The notes below the pieces were generated by a model, which worked only from the letters and a program-made list of their open reading frames with translations, was not told the origin of the DNA and did no database searches. 38,535 nt of DNA, taken from Candidatus Nomurabacteria bacterium. GTDB taxonomy: Bacteria; Patescibacteriota; Minisyncoccia; Phycocordibacterales; UBA9973. Location: contig JARIGS010000026.1 of assembly GCA_029288725.1 (NCBI GenBank), forward strand, positions 1-38,535, read 5' to 3'. Of this stretch, positions 26,923 through 35,468 are shown piece by piece. A program made the position numbers and the translations under genes. Positions within the stretch are counted from its first letter, which is position 1, and each line of letters opens with the position of its first letter.

Positions 26923-28051
26923 GGAAACCGGAACGGCGAAGGGGAAGTTGCAGTGGGACGGATTCGGCAAAGACCCAGAGTTTTGAAGCGGCAAAGTTCC
27001 AGAGGAACGTCACGAGCGTTGCACCGATCACGGCAATGATGTCGTAGAGATGGAAGACACTGAGGAATAATGACAATGACAGAAGGTTGAGGCCAAGGCC
27101 GACACCGACGGTGAGATAGAATTTGACCAATTCCTGTGCCTTGAGGGGCACGGTTTTTTTGAATGTCCAACGACGATTGGCAAAAAAGCTGAAGATCGTG
27201 CCGGCACCAAATGACAATGCTTTGGCAAAGAGGAAGTGATGGCTAAAGAAATCAGTTGTACGCGTGAGCGTAACGTACATTCCTAGGTCAATGCCAGTAT
27301 TGATAACGCCGATCACGATAAAGCGCATAAATTGGCGGCGGGCAATCGCACCCAGACGACCACGGTACAGTTTGATCAGCTCCTTCAATGCTCGAACAAT
27401 AACGCTGAGCTTGGCACCGGTGGCTGCGCCTTCGGTGCGAGGGAAATGGGAGACGGGAATTTCCTTGAAGACAACGCCCTTGCGCTGTAGGCGAATCAGC
27501 AACTCGGCACTCATCATTGCTCCGCGGGTCTTGATCGGTAGTCCCGCTACCAACTCACGGTCCATCAGCTTGAAGGCGCAGTCAATGTCCTTCACTTTCA
27601 GTCCGAACAAAAAGCGGTTCAGGATATTCCACAGACCGGCATTGAGTAGGCGAGGCCACGGATCGCGTCGCGGTGCTCGATAGCCCAGCACCACTTGGTA
27701 GGCAGGAACAAAGTGCATCAGGATCGCGAGCTCGGACAGGTCAAACTGCAAGTCGGCATCTGTAAAAAAGATATAGCGATAGCGAGCAGCCTGAATGCCA
27801 CTCCACAATGCCGCACCGTAACCGCGGTTGGGGCGATGATGTACTACCTTGACGCGGTTGTTTTCTGCGGCCAACCGATCGGCAATGGCCGGCGTGTCAT
27901 CACTGCTGCCGTCATCGACAATAATGATTTCATACGGCACGTTGAGCGACTGCAACACTGCGTCAGCTTCGTACACGCTGTGTTCGATGTTTGCCGCTTC
28001 ATTGTAGGCAGGAAAAAATATTGAGAGTGAAATGTCGTTGTTGGTATTCAT
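26894..28051 (-). CDS. Glycosyltransferase family 2 fused to GtrA-like membrane domain
   Basis: SIFFPAYNEAANI, IIVDDGSSDDT, FFTDADLQFDL; C-terminal GtrA-like QFMRFIVIGVINTGIDLGMY...FFANRRWTFK. Confidence 0.9.
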   Translation of the reverse strand: MNTNNDISLSIFFPAYNEAANIEHSVYEADAVLQSLNVPYEIIIVDDGSSDDTPAIADRLAAENNRVKVVHHRPNRGYGAALWSGIQAARYRYIFFTDADLQFDLSELAILMHFVPAYQVVLGYRAPRRDPWPRLLNAGLWNILNRFLFGLKVKDIDCAFKLMDRELVAGLPIKTRGAMMSAELLIRLQRKGVVFKEIPVSHFPRTEGAATGAKLSVIVRALKELIKLYRGRLGAIARRQFMRFIVIGVINTGIDLGMYVTLTRTTDFFSHHFLFAKALSFGAGTIFSFFANRRWTFKKTVPLKAQELVKFYLTVGVGLGLNLLSLSLFLSVFHLYDIIAVIGATLVTFLWNFAASKLWVFAESVPLQLPLRRSGFLKRFSKKKK

Positions 28052-28099
28052 AGTGTATTTTTGCATTGCTTGCTTCCACTAATAAGAATGGGGTACAGT

Positions 28100-28166
28100 G
28101 TATGTATAGCAGGTATCGATCGTCATTATGCTATAGCACAGGTAATTACTAGTTCACTATACATAC
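28100..28166. repeat. Inverted repeat in divergent intergenic region
   Basis: GTATGTATAG (28100-28109) and CTATACATAC (28157-28166); palindrome TGCTATAGCA (28129-28138) between. Confidence 0.55.
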
Positions 28167-28174
28167 TAAACTAT

Positions 28175-28819
28175 ATGAAAAGTAATGAAAAGAAAAAGAA
28201 ACACCTTGTACTGACGATAACTGGCATCACGATGGCACTCGCACTCACTGTCATGGCCTATGCCGCACCCGATACCCAAAGCCCTCAAACGCAAGGTCCG
28301 CAGGTGCAAAGTCCACAAGTTCAAAGCACCCAACCGGCTGCTGACCCGCATGCCCACGGGGCGCATGGTGACAACCACAACAAGCATGCAACCGATCCTC
28401 AAAATCAGTCTCAGCCTCAAACCCAAACTCAACCCCAACAACAACCTCAACATCAGGACGATCACCAGGACAATATCTACAATGCCATCCGGGCAATGAT
28501 GCAGCCGGGTGCCAACCGTGTTACCACTACTCCAGTACCGGCACAAACTCCAGTAGCGGTTGCCGTTACCGTCACACCACCGGACGCTCAAAAGCCGACT
28601 ATTCCTCTTGCTGCTTCCGCACCGCGCAAGGACATCATCTATCAGGTCATGCAAAAGTTTATTCCCACTGATCCGTATATTGAGAAAGGATTCCGACCGG
28701 CTACGACGTATGTACTCTATGCGATCAGTGCCATAGTGGCTTTGTCGGGATTGATTCTTATCATTCGACGTCCGGCATTCATTGCCCGTCTTCTGATTTC
28801 ATTACTCAGTTTTTCATAA
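28175..28819 (+). CDS. Secreted/anchored Gln/His/Pro-rich low-complexity protein with C-terminal TM
   Basis: Signal-like N-terminus, PQVQSPQVQSTQPAADPHAHGAHGDNHNKH...QPQTQTQPQQQPQHQDD, TM near C-terminus. Confidence 0.65.
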   Translation: MKSNEKKKKHLVLTITGITMALALTVMAYAAPDTQSPQTQGPQVQSPQVQSTQPAADPHAHGAHGDNHNKHATDPQNQSQPQTQTQPQQQPQHQDDHQDNIYNAIRAMMQPGANRVTTTPVPAQTPVAVAVTVTPPDAQKPTIPLAASAPRKDIIYQVMQKFIPTDPYIEKGFRPATTYVLYAISAIVALSGLILIIRRPAFIARLLISLLSFS

Positions 28820-28829
28820 TATCTTCATC

Positions 28830-30053
28830 ATGCAACTTCCCAAAATGAAAATGAACAATATCACCGTTATCGGCATCGGCCTGATCTGCTTTGCAGCCGT
28901 GCTCTTTCTGGTAGTGCGCTTTGTTAATGGCGACAAGCGCCAGGTACCGATTATTTTTTCTAAGAAGGAAATGCTTCAGAATACCTGGGATCAGTACAAG
29001 GCGGCATACCTTGAGCCGGGCACTAACCGAACGCTTGATAAGCAGCAGAACAATCTCACTACTTCTGAAGGGGAGAGTTACACGATGCTGCGCGCGGTCT
29101 GGATGGATGACAAGCCAACGTTTGATGCCAGTCTGCAGTGGACGCAGAATGTCTTGAAGCACAAGCAGGACAATCTCCATGCCTGGGTCTTTGGTGAGCA
29201 GTCAGCAGGAAAGTATGGCATCCTGACTAATAAGGGCGGGGATAATTCTGCCACTGATGCAGAAACTGATATGGCCATGAGCCTGCTTTTTGCCGCCCAT
29301 CGTTGGAATGATCCTTCATACCTTGATCAGGCCAAGGCATTGATCGGTGACATTTGGAAAAACGAAGTCGTGACGGTTCAGGGCAAGCCGATCTTGGCGG
29401 CAAACGATGTCGAGCGACTGTCACCGGACAAGATCATCTTCAATCCATCGTATTTTTCACCGTATGCATATCGCATGTTTGCGACCGTTGATTCAACTCA
29501 TAACTGGCAGGGCGTGATTGACAGTGGCTATGCAATCATCAATCAGAGCGTTACTTCACCGCTTGATGTAAAGACCAGTGCCAATATTCCGCCGGACTGG
29601 GTTCAGATCAATCGTCATACCGGCGCGGTGACGGCAGTCGGCAACGGATCGCTGACAACGAATTACAGTTATGATGCCTTGCGTGTGCCATGGCGACTGG
29701 CCCTGGATGCTCAGTGGTACGGTGACCCGCGTGACACTCAGCTGCTCAGCATGTTTAGCTTTTTCTCAACACAGTGGAAGGCCAATGGATCATTGTCCAT
29801 TCCGTATAGTCATGATGGGGCAGTGGTCGGCAATGCCACTGAGGTACCGGCAATGTATGGTGGGGTGATCGGTTATTTCATGAACGCGGGCGACCAAAAA
29901 GTTGCGAGTGACGTCTATGATCAGAAATTAGCGGTGCTCTATGATACTGATACCAATGCATGGCGAACGCCGCTCGGCTACTATGACGACAACTGGACCT
30001 GGTTCGGCATCGGCCTGTACGAGCACCTTCTTCCTAATCTCACCACCCAATAA
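28830..30053 (+). CDS. Membrane-anchored glycoside hydrolase family 8-like protein
   Basis: N-terminal TM; SEGESYTMLRAVWMDDKPTFDASLQWTQNVL and ATDAETDMAMSLLFAAHRWND match GH8 patterns. Confidence 0.8.
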   Translation: MQLPKMKMNNITVIGIGLICFAAVLFLVVRFVNGDKRQVPIIFSKKEMLQNTWDQYKAAYLEPGTNRTLDKQQNNLTTSEGESYTMLRAVWMDDKPTFDASLQWTQNVLKHKQDNLHAWVFGEQSAGKYGILTNKGGDNSATDAETDMAMSLLFAAHRWNDPSYLDQAKALIGDIWKNEVVTVQGKPILAANDVERLSPDKIIFNPSYFSPYAYRMFATVDSTHNWQGVIDSGYAIINQSVTSPLDVKTSANIPPDWVQINRHTGAVTAVGNGSLTTNYSYDALRVPWRLALDAQWYGDPRDTQLLSMFSFFSTQWKANGSLSIPYSHDGAVVGNATEVPAMYGGVIGYFMNAGDQKVASDVYDQKLAVLYDTDTNAWRTPLGYYDDNWTWFGIGLYEHLLPNLTTQ

Positions 30054-30054
30054 T

Positions 30055-31575
30055 ATGCCAGCCCTCAATCCGACAAAAAAAGATCAGAAGCGATTTCTTA
30101 GTTCCGTCACCCCGAAAGGACTCGTGTTGCTGAACATCGTACTGCTGTTCGCGTACTTTATACTGTTGGCATTCTTTTTCCCGACAGGCAATAGGATTCT
30201 TTTTGCGCTGCTGATCGCCGGTGAGGTCTTTCACGTCTGGCAGTTGCTGACCTTTCTCTACACTATTTGGGATACGCGGACACCCGTCCCGCAGGATGCG
30301 GCATTTCGCGCACCGGTCGATGTCTATATCACTGTAGCGGGGGAACCGGCCGAACTTGTTGAGGAGACGTTGCAGGCGGCCCAAGCCATGGACTATCCTG
30401 ACTTTACGATCTATCTACTGAATGATGGCTATGTTGCCAAGCGGGACAATTGGCAGGACATCGAGGCATTGGGAAAGCGGTACGGCGTACACGTTATCAC
30501 TCGTCAGGTCGGCGGTGGGGCAAAGGCGGGCAATATCAATCATGCCCTCGCTCAGACCGGCAGCCCGTTTGTGGCAATATTTGATGCCGATCATGTTCCT
30601 CATGCCGACTTTTTGCTGAAAACAATACCGTACTTCAGTGATCAAAAAGTAGCATTCGTTCAGTCGCCGCAGTATTACAAAAATTACGCCGTCAATGAAA
30701 TCACCCGTGGGGCATGGGAGCAGCAGGAACTCTTTTTCGGTCCGATTTGCCGTGGCAAAAACAGACTTAATGCCGCAACGATGTGCGGCACCAACATGGT
30801 CATTCGCAGGGATGCTCTACAGTCAGTCGGTGGCATGTGCGAGGAAAGCATTGCCGAGGACTTTGCTACTGGCATGTTTCTTCATCAAAAGGGCTATCGT
30901 TCAATCTATGTGGCAGAAGTCTTGGCCGAAGGATTGGCACCGGAAGATTTCCTTTCGTACTACAAGCAGCAGTTTCGCTGGGCCCGCGGCGCACTGGATG
31001 TCATATTCAAATACCATGTTCTGTTTCGTAAGGGTCTGACCTTGCCACAGCGCATTCAGTACCTTGCCTCTGCATCGTTTTATCTATCAGGACTGGTGGT
31101 GATTATGAATGCACTTATTCCATTGGTCTTTTTCTTCACCGGGGCAGTGCCTATTGTAGTGGCAACCATGCTGCTGGCCCTGATCTTCCTCCCATATATC
31201 TTTGTCACGCTTTATACCTTGCGCGGATCGTCGAATTTCTCCTACACTTTCCGCTCACTGGCATTCTCAATGAGCTCGTTCAGCATCCATCTTGCGGCAT
31301 TGTGGTCAGTGATGACCGGTACCAAGCCAGCCTTTGAGGTAACTTCAAAGACAAAACTGTCCGGCAATTTCTTGCATTTGGTATGGATTCACATTGCCTA
31401 TGTTGCGCTGGTGGCGATTGGTCTGACCGTCGCTATCTCTCGCGAGGGAGTTAGCGCTTCGATCATGGCAAATGCCGCCTGGGCGATACTGAATGGCGTG
31501 ATCTTTTTGCAGTTTATTCGGTTGGCGGCACCGGAGCGTATCGACGCTCAAAAGCCCGTTGCAGTTACCGTATGA
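30055..31575 (+). CDS. Processive GT2, cellulose synthase (BcsA)-like catalytic subunit
   Basis: DVYITVAGEP, LNDGYV, FDADHVP, EDFATGMFLHQKGYRSIYV, QQFRWARG; multiple TM; start MPALNPTKK. Confidence 0.85.
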   Translation: MPALNPTKKDQKRFLSSVTPKGLVLLNIVLLFAYFILLAFFFPTGNRILFALLIAGEVFHVWQLLTFLYTIWDTRTPVPQDAAFRAPVDVYITVAGEPAELVEETLQAAQAMDYPDFTIYLLNDGYVAKRDNWQDIEALGKRYGVHVITRQVGGGAKAGNINHALAQTGSPFVAIFDADHVPHADFLLKTIPYFSDQKVAFVQSPQYYKNYAVNEITRGAWEQQELFFGPICRGKNRLNAATMCGTNMVIRRDALQSVGGMCEESIAEDFATGMFLHQKGYRSIYVAEVLAEGLAPEDFLSYYKQQFRWARGALDVIFKYHVLFRKGLTLPQRIQYLASASFYLSGLVVIMNALIPLVFFFTGAVPIVVATMLLALIFLPYIFVTLYTLRGSSNFSYTFRSLAFSMSSFSIHLAALWSVMTGTKPAFEVTSKTKLSGNFLHLVWIHIAYVALVAIGLTVAISREGVSASIMANAAWAILNGVIFLQFIRLAAPERIDAQKPVAVTV

Positions 31576-33056
31576 AAAACCTTCCGCCATTTTTTTACAA
31601 ATACAAGATACCGCTCGTGCTCGGCGCACTGATGCTCTTTGTCATATCATTGTCGGTGTTTATTTTTTCACGGCAAAGCCTGCGCTTGGATGAGGCCCAG
31701 AGTCTTTGGCAGACCAGTCGTTCGCCGTTGAAAATGTTCAACATTATTGCCCAGGATGTTCATGTGCCGTTTTATCACCTGATGCTGCACTTCTGGCAGG
31801 TCTTTTTGGGAAATGGGGTGGCGACTGCCCGGGCCCTGTCGATGATATTTTTCATTGCCGCCATTCCGGCAATGTATTTTCTCGGCAAGCTTGCGTACAA
31901 CAAAAATGCCGGCCTGTATGCGGCCTTGCTCCTCTCGGTCTCTCCATTCATGAACTGGTATGGCAATGAGATCCGCATGTACAGTCTTTTCACGCTTGTT
32001 GTCATTCTGCATCAGTATTGTTTCATCAAACTCTACAAGACCACTGACCCGGCTCGTCGCCGTTCATGGTGGTGGGCGTATGGCATCGTTTCGCTGTTTG
32101 GCATATTCACGCACTACTTCTTTCTTTTTTCAATTGTCAGTCAGGGACTGTTTTACTTGTTCAACAGGGATCTATTTCAGCCGGGCGACTTCAAGAAATT
32201 TCTCGGTATCATCGTGCTGTTGATGATTGCCTTCAGTCCGTGGATCTATTATGTCCTCAAGCTTGGCAGTATCAGTAACAGCTCACCGCTGCTCGAGGCT
32301 CCAACATCGGTCAACATCTTCAACACCTTCTCGCAATTCCTCTTTGGTTTTCAGATAGACTACGTCAATACCATTCTTGTGTCGTTGTGGCCGTTACTGG
32401 TATTGTTCGGATTTTTTGGATTGCAGAAAAATAAGAAACCGTCCTCTGACACGCTGTATTTCCTCACGGCTCTGATTGTGCCCATGGCATTGGCCTTCAT
32501 TGTCAGCATTGCCTTTCGTCCACTCTATCTGAGTCGCTACCTGATCCTGAGTTTGCCGCCCTTGTACATGGTCATCATCGGCTTTTTTGCCAACTTACCG
32601 CCGACCATAAAAAAAGTATTTCAGATTCTACTCGTAGTGCTGATGGCGGCAACGCTCTTCATCGAGGCATTCAGCGCATTGACTCCAGTCAAAGAAGATT
32701 ACAAGGCTGCCACTGACTACCTGATGGCCAATGCCAAGGCCGACGATGCGATCGTTGTGTCGGCACCGTTTACTATCTATCCAGTTGAATATTATTATCA
32801 TGGTTCATCCGTGCTGAGCACGCTGCCGATCTGGGATCGCGCATCATACGGACCGATACCGCCGTTTGATAGTGCAACCCTGCCACAGCAGATTGCCACC
32901 ATCAGCCAAAACCATCAGAACCTCTGGCTACTGCTCAGTTATGATCAGGGCTATCAGGAAACATTGCGCTTGTATTTCGACACCCACTATCAGCGACTGA
33001 CCGTCATGCACTTTTCACCCGGTCTCGATCTCTACGAGTACAAAATCCGTTACTAG
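31572..33056 (+). CDS. Multi-pass GT39/GT83-like glycosyltransferase
   Basis: RLDEAQSLWQTSRSP, HVPFYHLMLHFWQVFLGNG, many TM; ATGA overlap with the upstream gene. Confidence 0.8.
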   Translation: MKNLPPFFYKYKIPLVLGALMLFVISLSVFIFSRQSLRLDEAQSLWQTSRSPLKMFNIIAQDVHVPFYHLMLHFWQVFLGNGVATARALSMIFFIAAIPAMYFLGKLAYNKNAGLYAALLLSVSPFMNWYGNEIRMYSLFTLVVILHQYCFIKLYKTTDPARRRSWWWAYGIVSLFGIFTHYFFLFSIVSQGLFYLFNRDLFQPGDFKKFLGIIVLLMIAFSPWIYYVLKLGSISNSSPLLEAPTSVNIFNTFSQFLFGFQIDYVNTILVSLWPLLVLFGFFGLQKNKKPSSDTLYFLTALIVPMALAFIVSIAFRPLYLSRYLILSLPPLYMVIIGFFANLPPTIKKVFQILLVVLMAATLFIEAFSALTPVKEDYKAATDYLMANAKADDAIVVSAPFTIYPVEYYYHGSSVLSTLPIWDRASYGPIPPFDSATLPQQIATISQNHQNLWLLLSYDQGYQETLRLYFDTHYQRLTVMHFSPGLDLYEYKIRY

Positions 33057-33077
33057 TAAATATGGTACAATTTTCCC

Positions 33078-34028
33078 ATGCATTCCATCGCGTCATTTTT
33101 TATTGCTCTATGGTTGGGAACAGCGTCACTGTTCGGTGCCCATAGTGGTGCTGTTGCTGATGCTTCAACGAAGACAATATTGCCAACTGGTTCTGCGTGG
33201 CTGACAACATTGCCTCTCGGCGATAATAAGTACGTCACCGATCAGCCGAAGAAGGGGTATATCTATGTCTGTCATGTTCAAAGTGGCGGGCAGGGCGCGC
33301 GGGTCAATGGTCCATGGATTCACGGTCAGACATGGAATCCAAGTGAGAAGGTTCATGTTCAAGGATCGGTGAATTGGCCCAATGCCACCTATGTCATGAA
33401 ACTGACTGGCAGTACTCGTTCCATTTCCAGTAATGACCTGCCGACCGATCAGACTACCGGCATATTTCCGATTCAGGCAAATGACCCAGCCGCACAGTAC
33501 GATCGCAATCCCGGCAGTATCACCGCGCATCCGTATGCCTTTTCATTACCGGCATATCCTACTGCACTTGCGACACCCGGCTGTATCTATGGTGAGGTTG
33601 GTATCATGAATAATGGTGTGTTGCTGTTCGATGGCTTTGATGCATTGTATCGCGATGCTCTTGCTCATGAATTGCAGGACGCTCATGACGGGCATCCCAA
33701 TGATGAGGGATACCATAAACACGGATTCATCAGTGACATCAAACATGTTTCAGTTTCAACGGTGGTAGGATTTGCATTCGATGGCTATCCGATCACCGGT
33801 CCGTTACTTCCGAGCGGGAAGTATCTCACGACCAATGACCTCGATGTCTGTCATGGCATGACAAGCACTATCACCCTTGATGGCAAGAGCCAGCAATCCT
33901 ATCACTATGTTCTTACCCAGGACTTTCCGTATTCTGTGAGCTGCTTCCACGGCAAAAATCTTGTGACTCCTGACAAGCTCCGTGCCCAAGGCCTCGAAAC
34001 CAACTCACTTCGAAATACACAGCGATAA
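33078..34028 (+). CDS. YHYH-domain secreted protein
   Basis: GYHKHGFISDIKHVSVSTVVGFAFDGYPITGPL...QQSYHYVLTQDFPYSVSCFHG. Confidence 0.8.
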   Translation: MHSIASFFIALWLGTASLFGAHSGAVADASTKTILPTGSAWLTTLPLGDNKYVTDQPKKGYIYVCHVQSGGQGARVNGPWIHGQTWNPSEKVHVQGSVNWPNATYVMKLTGSTRSISSNDLPTDQTTGIFPIQANDPAAQYDRNPGSITAHPYAFSLPAYPTALATPGCIYGEVGIMNNGVLLFDGFDALYRDALAHELQDAHDGHPNDEGYHKHGFISDIKHVSVSTVVGFAFDGYPITGPLLPSGKYLTTNDLDVCHGMTSTITLDGKSQQSYHYVLTQDFPYSVSCFHGKNLVTPDKLRAQGLETNSLRNTQR

Positions 34029-34050
34029 CATAGTGTACAAAATACAGTGA

Positions 34051-34101
34051 AATAAAATCGTCGGCCCTGTCGTTATCAGTATATGAGGGTCGAATTTTAT
34101 T
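34051..34101 (+). terminator. Long hairpin, probable terminator or leader
   Basis: AATAAAAT/ATTTTATT plus TCGGCCCT/AGGGTCGA with a 2-nt bulge. Confidence 0.5.
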
Positions 34102-34135
34102 ATGTAAGCGATATTATCAATAATAGCAATTTATT

Positions 34136-34669
34136 ATGAAACTACTCTCAAGTATTCTTTTTTCAGCAGTATTGATTATCGGTATTGGATTCATCGCCCC
34201 ACAGGCTCATGCTCAGGTAGCAAGTGGCTGTACTTCAACCAATGGCTTTAGTACCGCTACTGGTGCTCCTTGTAATGGTGCTACCACCATTCCGGCTGGA
34301 TGTACTAGTACAGCCGGGTTCAATAACACCACTGGCCAACCTTGTAATGGCAATACGGCAGCAGCCAATGGATATGACGGTACCACTGTTGGTGCAAATG
34401 GCTTCATCAACGGTTGTACTTCAACGGCAGGGTACAGTGCGACCACCGGCTATGCTTGTAACACGGCGATCAATGGAGTGATCTATGCCGGTCCAGGCAA
34501 TAGCGTGGTAGTTGGTCTACCAGGAACCGTAACTACAAGCACTATCACCAATCCTGGCTTACCAACGACTGGTTCGACTGATGCGGCGGCCACCATTGTG
34601 ATTTTGGCAGCGGTAGCAGCAGTGGCAATCGGCGCAATGTGGTATGCAGGACGATACCACGTAGCCTAG
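34136..34669 (+). CDS. LPXTG-anchored Cys-repeat surface protein (sortase substrate)
   Basis: Signal peptide ending AHA-Q; three GCTSTxG[FY]xxxTGxxCN repeats; C-terminal LPTTG + hydrophobic segment + basic tail. Confidence 0.8.
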   Translation: MKLLSSILFSAVLIIGIGFIAPQAHAQVASGCTSTNGFSTATGAPCNGATTIPAGCTSTAGFNNTTGQPCNGNTAAANGYDGTTVGANGFINGCTSTAGYSATTGYACNTAINGVIYAGPGNSVVVGLPGTVTTSTITNPGLPTTGSTDAAATIVILAAVAAVAIGAMWYAGRYHVA

Positions 34670-34720
34670 CGTGCACAAGAGACGGATGGACAATAATAAA
34701 AAACAGACCATCCGTTTCTT

Positions 34721-35344
34721 ATGCATACTATGCAGACACGTACAATAAAGAGTAGCAGCATAAAAAAGATGCTGGCATATGCAGTAGTCGGTATAGCCGC
34801 CGTGGTTTTTGTCATGCTATTTTCCCGTGCCGTACTTTACTCACCAACAGATGACCTAACCGTACCGGTGGCTCATGCCGCTGCTCCGGCATCAAATACA
34901 GTGGCAGTGCATCCGGTGGCGATTGCTATTCCGGCACTGCATATCAATACCAAGATTCAGGAAGTTGGTATCACGAAAAGTGGCGCGATGGCAGTACCGA
35001 CAAACTTCAGCGATGTTGGCTGGTACAAGTATGGTACGTTGCCGGGACAGCAGGGTAGTGCCGTCCTTGCCGGGCACGTTGATGACGGTCTGGCATTGCC
35101 GGGCGTATTCAGCAATCTCGACAAGCTGAAGCCGGGAGACACTATCACTATCACCATGAGTGACAAAAGTGTCCTCAATTTTGTCATGACTACCAGCACC
35201 GTCTATGACAAGAATGCAAAAACCAATGGAATTTTCAGTGACATGAGTGGCACGTACATCAAGCTCATTACCTGTACCGGCACCTGGTTGCCCTCATTTC
35301 ATACCCACGACAAGCGACTCGTCATCACGGCTGCTTTAGAGTAA
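34721..35344 (+). CDS. Sortase (class E/F-like)
   Basis: TM anchor; catalytic His in LAGHVDD, Cys in LITCTG, Arg in HDKRLVITA. Confidence 0.88.
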   Translation: MHTMQTRTIKSSSIKKMLAYAVVGIAAVVFVMLFSRAVLYSPTDDLTVPVAHAAAPASNTVAVHPVAIAIPALHINTKIQEVGITKSGAMAVPTNFSDVGWYKYGTLPGQQGSAVLAGHVDDGLALPGVFSNLDKLKPGDTITITMSDKSVLNFVMTTSTVYDKNAKTNGIFSDMSGTYIKLITCTGTWLPSFHTHDKRLVITAALE

Positions 35345-35399
35345 TTTTAGAATTCCTTTAAGTTGCTGTGCTAGGGTCTATATAAGAACACGGGTATTT

Positions 35400-35428
35400 T
35401 TGACATTGGTTAGGAATACTATAGTATT
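35400..35428 (+). promoter_or_regulatory. Promoter with palindromic -10 region
   Basis: TTGACA (35400-35405), 16-nt spacer, TAGTAT (35422-35427) inside palindrome AATACTATAGTATT (35415-35428); strong RBS AAAAGGAGG before ATG 35469. Confidence 0.5.
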
Positions 35429-35468
35429 CGAAGGGGATTATTAGGTAGATATAAAAAGGAGGTTTTTT

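Noticed and set aside
28812-28828. Fourth CTTCAT-type direct repeat (TTTCAT-N5-CTTCAT) before the GH8 gene
   Set aside because: One mismatch, no -10 box 9-10 nt downstream, and it abuts the ATG at 28830; likely chance within the upstream stop region
34213-34446. Antisense ORFs over repeat-containing and core genes (e.g. 34213..34446, 6598..7236, 28166..28654)
   Set aside because: Shadow ORFs produced by codon bias or low complexity on the coding strand; no promoter or domain evidence
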